64,000 nt of DNA from Cyclobacteriaceae bacterium (GTDB taxonomy: Bacteria > Bacteroidota > Bacteroidia > Cytophagales > Cyclobacteriaceae), in assembly GCA_020436165.1 (NCBI GenBank), contig JAGQYI010000032.1:1-64000 (forward strand), given 5' to 3'. The translations under genes were made by a program, and so were the position numbers. Positions 42,900-56,300 of the stretch are shown here, one piece after another (the stretch's first letter is position 1; each line of letters begins with the position of its first letter). The notes under the pieces are model-generated. The model saw nothing but the letters and a program-made list of their open reading frames with translations. It was not told the DNA's origin and did not search any database.

Positions 42900-43439
42900 T
42901 TAAATCTCCACCTGCGTGTTATCTTCATTTTTCATTTCCTTTAAAACATCCATCTGTTTGTTAAGTAAATTAACCCGCGCCTGTAGGTTTTGAATCAGCG
43001 CATTGAGCACTTCATCACTCTGGCTCTGGCCATATTCCTTTTTAAGATCAGCATAATTAGCATCCAAAACAGCCCAATCACTCTCAAAATCAGTTTCTAC
43101 ATCCGGATAAGAAGCAGCAACAGTTTTAATTAAATTTTGTCTATCAGTTATAATTGAAGTGTAATACTTTTCTGTGGCAACAAATTCCCTATCAGCCACA
43201 TTTGAATTGCCTGAGGAAATAATAGAGTTTTTATTTACATAAAACATAAGACCTAATGAAAAAGCAAAAAGAATAATGGCAGCCGCCCTCCAGAACATCA
43301 TTCTTGAATGTTGTTTTGAAGAGGAATCCATTTTATCCTTTATCCCTTCCCAAATTGCTTCGTTAGGAGAAAGCGAATCAAACTCTTCTTTGTTTTCTCT
43401 GACAAATTTTTCCAGTTTATCCTGCATATCCCGTGTCAT
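42900..43439 (-). CDS. probable anti-sigma factor, single-pass membrane protein
   Basis: A 179-residue protein. The N-terminal cytosolic part (about 1-45: MQDKLEKFVRENKEEFDSLSPNEAIWEGI) resembles the short sigma-binding segments of Bacteroidota anti-sigma factors. A single membrane helix follows (about 50-70: MMFWRAAAIILFAFSLGLMFYV), and the extracytoplasmic part is a helical bundle, probably coiled-coil (residues 85-179). It overlaps the end of the ECF sigma gene by about 23 bases, which is typical for the pair. The start is uncertain among the ATGs at 43439 and 43427. No zinc (HxxxCxxC) motif is seen. Confidence 0.75.
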   Translation of the reverse strand: MTRDMQDKLEKFVRENKEEFDSLSPNEAIWEGIKDKMDSSSKQHSRMMFWRAAAIILFAFSLGLMFYVNKNSIISSGNSNVADREFVATEKYYTSIITDRQNLIKTVAASYPDVETDFESDWAVLDANYADLKKEYGQSQSDEVLNALIQNLQARVNLLNKQMDVLKEMKNEDNTQVEI

Positions 43440-43983
43440 AATTATTCTCACTTAATAATTCCTTTAACTTTCTTTTCGCTCTATTGTATTGAGATTTTGA
43501 AGTAGAAACGCTTATGTTCAATACCTCAGATATCTCATTGTGGTCATAACCTTCCAAAAGATATAAACTCAACACAATTCGATAACCGTCAGGTAAAAGC
43601 TCAATGCATTCCTTAACTTTTTCAACTGTCATTTCCTGATCTTCATAATCAATTGAATTACTTTCAGGATACTCAGCTGTATCATTAAGCTCGTCAAACT
43701 CCATCTTTCTTGAGCGCAAATAGTTTAAGCTTGTGTTTATAACGATTCGCTTTAACCATGCTCCAAATGAAGCAGTACCTTTATAAGAACGTAGATTTTT
43801 AAATGCACTAACAAAAGCCTCCTGAACCAAATCCTCCGCCTGTTCAACATTATTACATATTCTGAAAGCTACATTGAGCATAGCTTTTGAATACAACTGA
43901 TACAGTTTGTACTGAGCTACTCTATCGTTGTCAAGACAAGATTCGATAAGCTCTGCGTGAATATTTAGTTGTTTGGCTTCCAA
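43417..43983 (-). CDS. ECF-type RNA polymerase sigma factor
   Basis: A 188-residue sigma-70 family protein of the extracytoplasmic function group. Region 2 (about 20-90) has YQLYSKAMLNVAFRICNNVEQAEDLVQEAFVSAFKNLRSYKGTASFGAWLKRIVINTSLNYLR, including the -10-binding helix. Region 4 (about 125-180) has ELLPDGYRIVLSLYLLEGYDHNEISEVLNISVSTSKSQYNRAKRKLKELL for the -35 element. Its gene overlaps the next gene, a likely membrane anti-sigma, so its activity should be released by an envelope signal. It differs from SusR-type sigma/FecR pairs because no TonB-type receptor follows. Confidence 0.93.
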   Translation of the reverse strand: MEAKQLNIHAELIESCLDNDRVAQYKLYQLYSKAMLNVAFRICNNVEQAEDLVQEAFVSAFKNLRSYKGTASFGAWLKRIVINTSLNYLRSRKMEFDELNDTAEYPESNSIDYEDQEMTVEKVKECIELLPDGYRIVLSLYLLEGYDHNEISEVLNISVSTSKSQYNRAKRKLKELLSENNYDTGYAG

Positions 43984-44056
43984 TTATCTAAATCTAATCA
44001 AAAGACAAAGGCAAACGAAAAGGGTTGCGTGGAAAAGAAAATTTCTTAAATTTTTT

Positions 44057-44090
44057 CAAAAAAAAAACGGGGTCGCAATTGTACCCCGTT
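44057..44090 (-). terminator. rho-independent terminator of the TPR gene
   Basis: On the minus strand AACGGGGT and ACCCCGTT form a stem around a 9-base loop and are followed by a run of T. It lies about 20 bases past the stop at 44112. Confidence 0.88.
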
Positions 44091-44111
44091 AATACTTCCG
44101 TTCAGTAAGGC

Positions 44112-44834
44112 TTATTTGTTCAACTCATCAAGATTGGTTTTGGCTTGTTCGAAGTCAGGAGCAATAGCCAATGCTTGTTCAAAGGCCTTTTTTGCTTCTT
44201 CATTATTTCCCAATTCTTTATTGACCAGGCCCTTAAGATTAAGCACAGCTACTTTCATTGGATATTCCTTCGATATCTTATCCTTTGTTTGGAAAACAAC
44301 TTTAGTACTACCTACCTCATTATTTTCTAAAAGAATATCAACATTAACATTGCATTCATTGTACTTTTTGAGATCGTATTGTAGAAATGCCATTTTATAC
44401 AACGTATTAATGTCGGTAGTTGCCATATAAAGCTTTTCGTAGCTTGCAAGTGCTTTATCTTTCAAACCCAGGTTTTCATAAGAAGCACCACTTAATTCCA
44501 GAGCACCCAAATTATTAGGGTTAATGGCAAGAACATCTCTGCAAGTTAAAACTGCAGATGGGTATTTACCCGCATCAAAATAAAGGTATGCCAAATTGAA
44601 CCGCAATGAGTCGTTTTGAGGTTCTAGTATAATAAGGTTGTATAAAGCACTTTTTGCTTCTGCAAAGTCATTGTACTGAATTGCCATTCGATAATGAGCA
44701 TCATATAACCAATAAATGGGTGACTTATCCAATGTTTCAGGGCTTTCACTTTGCTCTCCCTTAACATCCTGTGCATTGGCTTTAATTCCAATGATAAACG
44801 CTGCTATTAAAAGCATTAAAATTGATCTCTTCAT
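44112..44834 (-). CDS. exported tetratricopeptide-repeat protein
   Basis: A 240-residue protein with a signal peptide (about 1-21, ending ANAQ). The rest is made of about five TPR helical hairpins: FAEAKSALYNLIILEPQNDSLRFNLAYLYFDAGKYPSAVLTCRDVLAINPNNLGALELSGASYENLGLKDKALASYEKLY and a last one EEAKKAFEQALAIAPDFEQAKTNLDEL. Such proteins serve as protein-binding scaffolds in the periplasm. It lies 14 bases downstream of cca on the same strand and ends at a strong terminator. Partner unknown. Confidence 0.85.
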   Translation of the reverse strand: MKRSILMLLIAAFIIGIKANAQDVKGEQSESPETLDKSPIYWLYDAHYRMAIQYNDFAEAKSALYNLIILEPQNDSLRFNLAYLYFDAGKYPSAVLTCRDVLAINPNNLGALELSGASYENLGLKDKALASYEKLYMATTDINTLYKMAFLQYDLKKYNECNVNVDILLENNEVGSTKVVFQTKDKISKEYPMKVAVLNLKGLVNKELGNNEEAKKAFEQALAIAPDFEQAKTNLDELNK

Positions 44835-44848
44835 TCTTTCTATTATTC

Positions 44849-46258
44849 CTATTTTATTAACAAACCATATTTTGGAGCAATTTGAATCATTAATTCAAAT
44901 GCTGACTCGTACTTATTTTCAATTTTTCCTTCAAGAATGGCTTCTCTGATCTCATCTTTTATCTCGCCAACCAAACGGGAAGGCTTCAAACCAAAATGCT
45001 CCATTATTATTTCACCAGTAATTGGGGGCTGAAAGTTTCTCAAATGATCTTTCTCCTCTACTTCCAGCAATTTGGATTCCACTTTTTTAAAATTGTCCAG
45101 ATATCTTTTTACCTTCTCGTCATTTTTAGAAGTTATATCTGCCTTGCAGAGCATCATTAGAGCATCTATATCATCGCCCGTTTCAAAAAGTAATCTCCTT
45201 ATTGCAGAGTCAGTGATATTCTCCTTAACCAGTGCAATGGGCCTTAAATGCAAACGAACTAACTTCTTAACAAATTGCATCTTTTCATTTAAAGGCAGCT
45301 TCAGATTTTTAAATATTCCAGGCACCATTCGGGAGCCCTTGTCCTCGTGCCCATGAAACGTCCACCCAACTTTTTTGCTGAATCTCTTTGTTGCAGGTTT
45401 TGCTATATCATGCAATATGGCAGCCCACCTAAGCCAAAGATCGTCTGAAACCTCTGCCACGTTATCAAGAACCTGAAGGGTATGGTAAAAGTTGTCTTTA
45501 TGCGACTTCCCTTCTTTCTTTTCTACACCATGCAATGCCACCATTTCAGGAAAGATATACTTCAGGAGCCCTGAAATAAACAAAAGTTTAAATCCGTAAG
45601 AAGGCTGGGGAGCGCTTATTATTTTATTGAGCTCATCTGTAATTCTCTCCTGAGATACAATCTTAATTCTATCCAGGTTTTTTGTGATTGCTTCAAACGT
45701 GTTCGGTTCAATATCAAATCCGAGTTGAGTAGCAAATCGAATGGCTCGCATCATTCGTAAAGGGTCGTCAGAAAATGTAATTGATGGATCAAGTGGAGTT
45801 TTAATTAACTTCTTCTTTAAATCAGTCAATCCATCAAAGGGATCGATTAATTGCCCATAGCTTTCAGAATTAAGGCTTATGGCCATTGCGTTTATGGTAA
45901 AGTCCCTTCTGTTTTGATCGTCTTCAATAGTTCCGTTTTCAACGATGGGTTTACGGGAATTTTGTCTGTAAGATTCCTTGCGTGCTCCAACAAACTCCAA
46001 TTCAAAATCACCGGTTTTTACCATAGCGGTACCAAAGGACTTGAAAACGGAGAGATTACTTTCTGCAAAAAGTTCATTTACCTTGTGCGCCAGTGCAATA
46101 CCGCTTCCAACGCAAACAAAATCGATATCCTTTGATGGCCGTTTTAAAAGAATATCCCTCACAAATCCACCAATAACATAGGTTTCAAGCTGCAATTCGC
46201 TTGCAGCTTTTTTAACAATGGTGAAAACGTGTACATTTAGTTCGTTAGCGAAATTCAT
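44849..46258 (-). CDS. cca: tRNA CCA-adding enzyme / poly(A) polymerase family
   Basis: A 469-residue nucleotidyltransferase that adds or repairs the 3' CCA of tRNA. The head has [25 protein letters not shown] with the catalytic DxD, then the [16 protein letters not shown] and [18 protein letters not shown] motifs. A C-terminal HD phosphohydrolase domain follows ([16 protein letters not shown]). The HD domain is seen in many Bacteroidota members. The ATG at 46258 (MNFANELN) is chosen; an upstream in-frame start at 46294 lies nearer the porP stop but adds a Cys-rich segment without family likeness. Class II by motif pattern. Confidence 0.92.
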   Translation of the reverse strand: MNFANELNVHVFTIVKKAASELQLETYVIGGFVRDILLKRPSKDIDFVCVGSGIALAHKVNELFAESNLSVFKSFGTAMVKTGDFELEFVGARKESYRQNSRKPIVENGTIEDDQNRRDFTINAMAISLNSESYGQLIDPFDGLTDLKKKLIKTPLDPSITFSDDPLRMMRAIRFATQLGFDIEPNTFEAITKNLDRIKIVSQERITDELNKIISAPQPSYGFKLLFISGLLKYIFPEMVALHGVEKKEGKSHKDNFYHTLQVLDNVAEVSDDLWLRWAAILHDIAKPATKRFSKKVGWTFHGHEDKGSRMVPGIFKNLKLPLNEKMQFVKKLVRLHLRPIALVKENITDSAIRRLLFETGDDIDALMMLCKADITSKNDEKVKRYLDNFKKVESKLLEVEEKDHLRNFQPPITGEIIMEHFGLKPSRLVGEIKDEIREAILEGKIENKYESAFELMIQIAPKYGLLIK

Positions 46259-46321
46259 AAACAAAATCCAGTTGCAAAAGTAGCACTTTTGCAACTACAG
46301 GCAGAACCAAATTTGATCTTA

Positions 46322-47380
46322 TCAGTTCTTCCTAAAAATACCTGCTCCTATATTGCTTTTGGAATGGAATGTTGGACAGGGTAAAATTTTATTCTTCCTA
46401 CTAACTCTTCGTGGGTGGGTCACTAATTCAAACTCGTAAATTAAGGAAACTTCATGGGCACCACCAGTTCTGGCTGAAAGCTCTGATATGGTAAAGTCAT
46501 AACTATAGCCAAATTCAAAATAGTTAAATATTAATCCCATACTGAATATTGCCGCATCTCTTGTAGACTTTCCATTATAGTCCTCAATAAATGGTACACC
46601 TCTGTACCATAAACCAACCACAACCGGAGCAACCATGTATTGAATACCCACGTCTAATTGATGGGTGCCTCCTTGATAACGATACATAAATGAAGGAGAT
46701 ACGGAAGATATTTGCTGCGTTCTATGATGATCACCATATATAGGTAGCCTTACTCCTCCATGAACAACTATTTTCAAAGGCCAGCGGCTGTCACCATCAA
46801 TAATTGAGACGTTTGGCTGGTTAAGATGATAAACGGAAGCACCAATCCAGCTATTGGAGCTATAAAGAAGCAAACCGGCTCCCGTATCAAAATATTGGAT
46901 TTGATTTAGCTTAGCCACATTGGGGTCAAGCGATGGTGGCAGCGTTCCGTTGGAATAATCAAGTTGGTCGCCAAAGAGCAACTTATTTGCATCAAACGTA
47001 TTAAACGAATAGCCAAAATAAAGGCCAGGAGAAAAAACCCAGTTTCCCACCATGATCTTATAGGAATAGCTGAACCTTGCAGATGTATTCCTCAATTCCG
47101 CTGACCCGGCTTTATCGGTCACTACCTGTATTCCAAATCCACTTTTAAGTTCAGGCCTCCAGAAATCGTACGAAGCCGCCATGGTCTGAAAAGCCTGAGG
47201 GAGATTAGGCCATTGCACCCTACCATTAAAAATAACACGATGAGCAGCTGTAGAACCTGTAAAGCCAGGATTAACCTCCATTGGTGCAGCGTAGTACTGA
47301 GAAAAGGAAGGATCAATCTGGGCATATGCCTCAAATGCTATTCCAAAGATTACTAAAATGGTAAGAATACGTTTTCTCAT
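46322..47380 (-). CDS. PorP/SprF-family type IX secretion membrane protein
   Basis: A 352-residue outer-membrane beta-barrel. Signal peptide MRKRILTILVIFGIAFEAYA, then the family signature QIDPSFSQYYAAPMEVNPGFTGS. The body has alternating beta strands (FGYSFNTFDANKLLFGDQLDYSNG, YRYQGGTHQLDVGIQYMVAPVVVGLWYRGVPF). In Flavobacterium SprF is needed to export and anchor the gliding adhesin SprB. This gene lies only 19 bases behind the giant adhesin gene, the same order as sprB-sprF, so it should handle that protein. The ATG at 47380 begins the signal peptide. Confidence 0.93.
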   Translation of the reverse strand: MRKRILTILVIFGIAFEAYAQIDPSFSQYYAAPMEVNPGFTGSTAAHRVIFNGRVQWPNLPQAFQTMAASYDFWRPELKSGFGIQVVTDKAGSAELRNTSARFSYSYKIMVGNWVFSPGLYFGYSFNTFDANKLLFGDQLDYSNGTLPPSLDPNVAKLNQIQYFDTGAGLLLYSSNSWIGASVYHLNQPNVSIIDGDSRWPLKIVVHGGVRLPIYGDHHRTQQISSVSPSFMYRYQGGTHQLDVGIQYMVAPVVVGLWYRGVPFIEDYNGKSTRDAAIFSMGLIFNYFEFGYSYDFTISELSARTGGAHEVSLIYEFELVTHPRRVSRKNKILPCPTFHSKSNIGAGIFRKN

Positions 47381-47399
47381 CTTAACAAATATAAACATT

Positions 47400-50300
47400 C
47401 TATCGAATCAAGTTAACATCTCCAACAACAGTTGTCTGCTGGCCTGAAACATACACCAGTTCTAATTTATACACATATACACCGGCAGGCATTAACTTAC
47501 CTGTATTAAAATGGCGTCCGTTCCATCCCACTTCTTTATTATCACTTTCGAAAAGTAAATGTCCCCAACGATCAAATATCTGCATCATAAATCCATCATC
47601 TCTAACCCCTTTTATTCGAGGCAGGAACACAGAGTTAGATCCTGTTGGTGATCCTGGATCAGGCGATGTACTGCTACCATCACCTGTTCCCGGGAAGAAA
47701 CCATTCGGAACATCAGAAGTGCCTGATTCAACTACTGTAACTGCTTTCTCAATAAGCAATGTATCACTACATCCTGTAGATGAGTTGATAGCAATTAATG
47801 AGACATCATATACCCCGGGCTCTGTATAGTGGAAAGAGGGCTCAAACTCTTCCGATTCAGGAATACCATCCCCATTGAAATCCCACTCGAACTCATCAGC
47901 CAGTTTACTCAGGTTCGCAGTAAACATAATCTGATCTGGTAAGAAGACCGTTTCAGGTCTTACGGAGAAGGATGCCGTAGGTATCTCATAAATCTCAATA
48001 TATCCCAATTTGGTTTCCGTATCAGTTACTCCCAAAGGATTACTACCGGAAAGGGTAACGTTAATAACCCCTGCCTTATTAAATGTTATTTCAGGATTCT
48101 CAAGTGTTGAAGTACCAATTGTTTTCCCTGTATCATCTACAAACTCCCAAACATAGGTATCAGGATCTACTGAGGTGGAAAGATTTGTAAACTGAATCGT
48201 CAGTGGCAAACATCCTTCTGTAACATCTGCTTCAAAATCAACTACAGGGATTGTAGGTTCCACTGTGATTATTTGCGTTTTAACAGATTCACAAACCCCA
48301 TTAGGATCTTGTATAGTTAATTTCAACTCATATTCTCCGAAGGAGTCATAGGTATGTGAACCAGGATCAACATTTGTGGTTGACTGGCCATCTCCCCACT
48401 CCCAAAGAGTAATCCATGAAGCTTTTTGACCTGTTGTATTGGTAACGGTAATAGTCGGGTTAGTTATGGAAATTGTAGTGCTTGGGGCTACTGTGAAATC
48501 AGCCAAAACCTCAGGATAAACGGTTATTTCCGTAATAACTTGATCACCACATCCATTACGTTCTCCCTCGTAAACAACTTCGTAAATTATATTAGAAGTA
48601 GTAGTATTACTTAGTGTGTAACTAACATTCTTAGAGGTCTGTATATCATTTTCATCACTAGTTGATTTCTCTCTCCAGTACCAACGGTTTGTTAAAACGC
48701 CCTGAGAGTTGTTTTCAAAATTGACTGTTAGCGGACTACAACCCTCTGTTTCGCTTGGAGTAATGTTAAGTGAAACACCCGCATTTATAGTCACATTATC
48801 CATCATACTATTGGTACAAACAACTGTACCATTGGTTATAGTAGCTATTAATGTAGGTGAGAATGAAATATTACTCGTGGTTGAGTTATTAACATAAGTA
48901 TGTGTTACAGTTGGATCACTAGAGGTGAAAATTGGAGAGCCATCTCCAAAGTTCCAATCATACTGCGTGCCAGGCTGAATATCATTATTGGTAAACGTTA
49001 CCTCAAGAGGTGTGCAGTCTTCATCTACATCCATTGTAAAATCAGCTACGGGGTGTTCAACCGTAACAGTTACATTTTGCCCCGCAAGAATTTGCTCACA
49101 GCCATTAACATCCTTTATACTTTTAAACGTGTAAGTTGTTGATGCAGTTAGATTATTGAGAGCAATAAAATGCGAGTTAGCAATATTGGAAACGGTTATA
49201 TCACTAGAACCATCGTTATAAACAATCTCAAATGGAGCAGTACCAACTGTCATGGCAAAACTTAACAATGCATTACCACCATAACAAACAACGGGCTGGT
49301 CAATTGAAATAGTACCATCAGGAAGCGGATCAACATATACCTGAACATTAACAGTGTTTCCAACACAGCTTAAAGCACTAGGCCCGAAAGGTGTTACCTG
49401 ATATACAATAACCTGTCTCGAAGAGGTTGAATTCACAAAGGTATCTCCAATAGGGTTGCTACTTGGTGCAACTCGTGCAGAGCCACCTGTAACGCCTGCG
49501 GGAAGAGTTGGTGCAGGCCAGGTAAATGTTGTGCCTGCCAAACCATTTGAGGTACTTATGGTGTAGTTTAATGCTTCATTACTACATATTACTTCGGATT
49601 GACCAGGAGTAATAATTGGTAATGGATCAACGGTAACCACTTCAATTATACTAGAACCTGTACAACTTAGTCCGCCAGCAGCTCCTGGAGCCAGGGGTGT
49701 TATTGTGTAGGTAACAGTTTGAGAAGAGTTACCTACATTCACCAGATTGTCGGATATAACATATCCATTAGGCAAGAAGCTTAATGAAGGCGAAAATCCT
49801 GAAACTGTACCGCTTGATGCTGACGCAGTGACATTAAAAACAACACTACCTGCAGATGGTGTAGAAGGAGATGTTAATGTAATATCTGCTACGTCATTAC
49901 TACAAATGGTAGGTTTGGTATTATTAGCAATAGCTGTGAAGTCAGGTTCTACCGTAACTGAAATAATACCGGCAGGCCCTAGACACCCTGAACCAGAAAC
50001 AGGTACAACAGTGTAGTCTACCACTAAAGTACCATTTGTGGTATTTACGTATGAATCTGTTGACAAATATGCACTTGCTACACCATTGGCCGGAACAACT
50101 GCATTTACTCCAGGTGTTAACCCAACAGGTACACTTACACCCGTAACATTGTAATTTGCAGCAGGAGTACTTGAAGCCGTGGTACCAAACACTACAGTAG
50201 TATTAGATCCACTACAAACAGTTTCATTCAAATTACTAGCCAGCGCTGGAGCAGGATTTACTGTAAATATCACCTGCTGAGTAGCTCCTTCACAACCATC

Positions 50301-53300
50301 AGCTGAAACTGGAACTATATTGTATCTTGCTTGCTTAGCTACATTTGAAGTATTTGTATAGGTATCTCCAGCAATAGCATTTGCCGCCTGACCATTGCCT
50401 ATTGAAGCATTAGAGCCTCCCGGAACAAGACCTGCATCAAAAGTAATACCAACAATATTATAAGAAACAGCTGCTATTGAACCGACATCTTCTGCTAATA
50501 TTACACCGGAAGGAACATCACTACATACCGGTGCAGGACTTAAGGAAGGATCTAAGACCGGTTGAGGATGAATAGTTAATGTTATGGTAAGCTGGTCTCC
50601 AACACAGCCTTGCGGGCTAACAGGAGCCACAATATAATCAACTTTTAAATCACCAGATGTAGTGTTTTGATAGGTATCGTTTTGGACATAACTATCTGCA
50701 ACACCATTGGCTGGGAACACATTAGTACCTCCTGCAATAAGACCACCAGCAGGAGTTACGGAAATAAGATTATAATTTGCCGCTGCTACTGAAGTTCCAT
50801 TTGTAGAAAATACCAGACCGCTCACTTCATTGCTACAAACAGTTCTGTTTAAACCTGGGTTAATTACTGGTTCAGGATTTATTGAAACCGTAATAAACTC
50901 GCTATCCCCTTTACAACCTAATGCACTATTACCCTTAATCTCATAGGTTACATTTATTGGACTTGCTGTTTGGTTGGTATATGCATCTGCATTCAAATAA
51001 CCAGAAGCAACTGCCAACCCTGGAATTGCCGCATTTGTGCCACTCGCAGTCAAGCCAGCAGGTATGGTTACGCTTACAACATCATAATTTGTTGCGGCAA
51101 CCGATGTTCCGCTAACTCCCAAATTAATACCGATAGAATTATCGCTGCAAACGGTAGCTGTTATAGCTGGATTAATAACCGGTTCAGGATTTATTGTAAC
51201 TGTAATTATTCTGGAATCACCTTCGCAGCCAGCACCACTAACACCTTTTACCTCATATAAAACGTTAATTGGCGAATTGGTTTTATTTGTATACTTATCT
51301 CCACTAAAGTAACCTGGAGCTACAGAGTTTGCAGGAACTGCTACATTGCTTCCTGCTGCCGTTAGCCCAGCAGGAACAGTTACAGAAACAATATTGTAGC
51401 TGGCTGCGGCAACCGAACCTGCCTCAACGCTTAACGAAACTCCAACAGGATCATCGCTACAAACAGAAGTGTTTAATCCTGTATTTACAACTGGTTCAGG
51501 ATCAACTGTAATTGTTATGAATTTACTATTTCCCTCGCAAGTAGAACCGCTTTCTGGCCTGGCTTCGTAAATAACAGTTAAAGGACCTCCTGTTGTATTT
51601 GTATATGAATCGTTTGAAAGATAACTATCCATTACTCCGGATTGAGGAATTGTGGCATTTGTTCCACCTGGCACTAAGCCAGCATCAATAGTTATACCTA
51701 TTACATTGTAGGTAGAAGCTCCCACAGATACGCCATTTGTAACCAGGATAAGGCCAACAGGTTCATCACTGCAAACAGTTTTATCCAAACCATTGTCAAT
51801 AACAGGCTCGGGATCAATGGTAACAACAATAAATTCGCTCGGTCCTATACAGGATGTTGCACTTACACCTTTTACTTCATAAATCACATTAAGTGGAATA
51901 GAAGTAGTATTTGTGTACGTATCAGATGCTATATAGTTAACCGCCACTCCATTGGCAATTCCAACATTTGTTCCCCCTGGAATCAAACTTGGATTTGGTG
52001 TTATTCCAACCACATTATAGCTGGAAGCGGCAACGGATCCCCCATTAACTGAAAAGTTAACTCCTATTGCAATATCGCTGCAAACAGTTGCATCAAGTGC
52101 AGGATTTATAACTGGTCCTGGTTCTATAGTTATAGTTATAAACTCACTGTCTCCTTCACAAGCAGAAAAACTAACCCCTCTAACTTCGTATTCCACATCA
52201 TGAGGTGAGTTTGTGGTATTTGTAAATACATCCCCAGATAAATAGGCGGCAGCTACTCCGGAAGCAGGGATAGCGGCATTACTTCCAGATGGAGTTAAGT
52301 TAGGGTCAATCGTTACCCCGATTATATTATAGTTACTCGCTCCAATTGAAATACCATCGGTATTTAAGACTAGACCTGTTGCCAAACCACTACAAACCAC
52401 ATCATCTAACCCGGTATCAACCACCGGGTCAGGATTAACCACCACGTTAATTAATTCAATATCCCCAACACATCCATCTGCACTATTACCTCTTACCTCA
52501 TAAACTACATTAAGTGCTCCTGCTGTTTGGTTTGTGTATGTATCATTTGTGAAGTACCCAGCCACAACATTATTAGCTGCAATCACATTTGTTACTCCAG
52601 GTGTTAATCCCGGATCAACAGTGATACTTAAAACATCATAGTTTGCTGCGCCTACTGATGTACCGTTTGTTGCAAGAGTTATTCCAACAGGATCATCGCT
52701 ACAAATTGTTGTACCTAAGCCGAGGTTGATTACTGGTTCAGGACTTATGGTAACGGTTATAAATTCGCTATCTCCAATACAGCCAGCGGCACTAACTCCT
52801 CTTACCTCATAAACAACATCTTGGGATAGGCTGGAAACATTAGTGTAGATATCACCTGAAATGTAATTTGCAGCCTGTCCGCTTGCAGGAATAGCCACAT
52901 TGCCTGCATTTGGAGTTAATGAGCCAGGAATGGTAACACCTATAATATTATAACCTGTCGGAGCAATGGAAACCCCGTCTCCTGCGAAAATAACACCAAC
53001 AGCATTATCACTGCATACAGTCGTGCTCAGACTGTTATTCATTACAGGTTCCGGATCGATAGTAATTGTAATTATTTGTACATCTCCAAGACAACCTGCA
53101 GCACTAACACCACGCACCTCATATGTTACGTCAATCGAACCGTTGGTGGTATTAGTATACTTGTCATTAGCTACGTATGCAGCTCCTATTCCACTTGCCG
53201 GCACAACATTGCTTCCACCTGCAGTTAGACCAGCACCAACATTAACCGCAATTAGATTATATGTTGCTGCTGCTACTGACACAACATCTGTATTGAAGTT

Positions 53301-56300
53301 TAACCCAATAGCAAGATCACTACATACATTCGTGTCCAAAGTTGGATCAATTACCGGTTCAGGATTTATGGTAGCGATAATAAATTCACTATCTCCTACA
53401 CATCCGGCAGCACTGACCGCCTGAACTTCATATGTTACATTAATTGCACCATTGGTTGTATTTGTAAATAAATCGCTGGCAATATAGTTGGCTGCTACCC
53501 CGTTAGATACTATTGCATTACTGCCATCTGGCGTAAGCCCGGCAGGTACATTAATACTAACCAGGTTATAATTTAAAGCTCCAATAGAGGCAGCATCCGT
53601 AGCCAGATTGATACCAACAGCGTTGTCACTACATACGGTAGCATCTAACGAGTTACTAACAACAGGCTCTGGATTTATTGTAGCAACAATAAACTCGCTA
53701 TCTCCAACACACCCTGCTCCACTTACTCCACGTACTTCATAAGTAACAGTCAACGGGCCAAGTGTCTTATTTGTGTAGGTATCTCCGGCAAAATAATTAT
53801 TCGCAACCCCATTAGCGGCTGCAACATTACCTCCTCCTGCTATTAGCCCTGCATCAACAGAAATCGAAATTAAATTGAACGTAGCAGCTGCAACAGAAAT
53901 ACCATCGCTTGCCATAATAATTCCAACAGATCCATCACTACAAACAGTAGCATCCAATCCAGGATCAATTACCGGTTCAGGATTAATTGTGACATTAATA
54001 AATTCACTTTGACTCTCACAACCAGTAGCACTTACACCAGTAACTTCATATATTACATCAAGTGAGGCAGCAGTTTTATTGGTATAGCTATCATTAAACA
54101 AATACCCCGCTACCACCGTATTGGCAGGTATTACTACATTGGTCCCCGCTGCTGTTACACCAGCTGGAATTGAAATTGATTTGATATTATAATTTGCTGC
54201 TGCAACCGATGTTCCATTGGTTGCCAAAGTCAGATTTATATTGTTGTCAGAACAAACGGTTTTGTCAAGGGCAGAACTAATTACAGGTTCTGGTTCTATC
54301 ACAATTGTGATTGCTCTAACATCTCCTGTACAACCAGCAGCGCTATTACCTTGAACATTATAGGTGACATTAAGCGAACTGCTCGTGGGATTGTAATACG
54401 TATCTGATGACAAATAGCCTGGAGCAACTGCATTGCCAGGGATGACTGCATTTGTCCCACCTGCAGTTAGCCCAACAGGAACAGACACTGATAAGACATT
54501 ATAACTTGCAGCCGCTACTGAAGTTGCAGCCGTTGCCAGATTTAAACCAATTGCGTCATTGCTACATACTGTCGTTCCTAATGAATTAGCTACAACTGGT
54601 TCTGGGTCAATGGTAATATTAATAAACTCGCTATCCCCTATACAGGCCGAGGCGCTTACCCCTTTTACCTCATATATTACTGTAATTGCAGAGTTTGTTT
54701 GATTTGTGTAGGTATCTCCAGCCAAATATCCGGCTGCAACCCCATTAGCAGGAACAACCGCATTAGCTCCGGCTGAAAGCCCTGCTGGTATAGTAACAGC
54801 CACAATATTGTAATTCGCAGCAGCAACCGATGTACCATTGGTATTTAGTGTAAGTCCAATTGCGGCATCACTACAAACAGTAGCATCCAATCCTGGGTCA
54901 ATAACAGGTTCTGGATTAATGGTTACGGAAATAGTCCTAATATCTCCAATACATCCCGCACCACTTACTCCTTGGACATCGTATTGGACTATTAGAGCTC
55001 CTGAAGTCTGGTTGGTATACTTATCGGTAGATAAATAATTTGAAGCCACTCCACTTGCAGGTACGGCTGCATTAGTTCCTGCTGCTGTTATCCCAACTGG
55101 AATATTTACAGAAACGATATTATAGTTTGCTGCTGCTATTGATGTCCCGTTATTGGTAAGCGTTATGCCAATTGAACCATCACTACAAACGGTTGTATTC
55201 AGGGCCAAACTAATTACAGGCTCAGGATCAACGGTGACCACAATAAATTCTGAGTCACCCTTGCAACCCGTACCTCCTGCAGTACCTCTTACCTCATAGG
55301 TAGCGGTTAAAGATCCGTTTGTCGTATTGGTATATTTGTCTCCAGAAATATAGGAAGCCAGAACACCATTTGCAGGTAGTACATTTGTGCCAGCAGCTGT
55401 TAAACCCGGGTCCAACGTAATTCCTAGCACATCGTAACTTGCGGCTGCAACAGAGGTGCCGTTTGTACTTAAAGTAACACCAATTGCTAAATGGCTACAT
55501 ACAGTTACATCAAGTGCCGGATTTATTACAGGCTCAGGGTCAACTGTTAACGTAATAAACTCACTATCTCCCACACAGCCCGCAGCACTTACTCCCTGAA
55601 CTTCATAAATCACATCTATTGCTGCCGCAGTCTTGTTTGTATAACTATCAGAAGCAATGTATGTATCTACTACGTTGCTAGCAGGGAAAATTACATTTGT
55701 ACCTGCAGCTGTAGCTCCGGCCGGAATGGTAACATCAACCAGGTTATAATTGGTAGCTGGTATAGCTGTTCCTACCGAAGATAACGTAATACCTGAAGCA
55801 TCATCACTGCACACACTTGTACTCAGACTTCCATTGATTACCGGCTCAGGATCTATGGTTACAACAATAGGTTGAATCTTTCCAATACATCCATCTACAC
55901 TAACTCCCTGTACCTGGTAAGTCACATCTATCGGCAATGTGGTCTGATTTTTATATTTATCAGAGGCAATAAAATTGTTTGCAACTCCATTGGATGGGAA
56001 AGCCGCATTGCTTCCCCCAGGCACCAATCCTCCTGGTATCGAAACATTTACAAGGTTGTAATTAGCTGCCGCTACAGAAACACCATTGGTTGCAAGATTT
56101 AAAGCGATAGCGTTATCACTACAAACCGTTTTATCAAGTAAGGTGCTAACAACAGGTTCCGGGTTTATTGTTGCATTAATTACCAAAGCATCACCGGGAC
56201 ATCCATCTGCACTTACGGGAACTGCTGTGTATTGAACCACAAGTGGAGCGTTCCCTGTATTTGTATATGTATCATTAATCAGGTAATTAGCAGCTACTCC

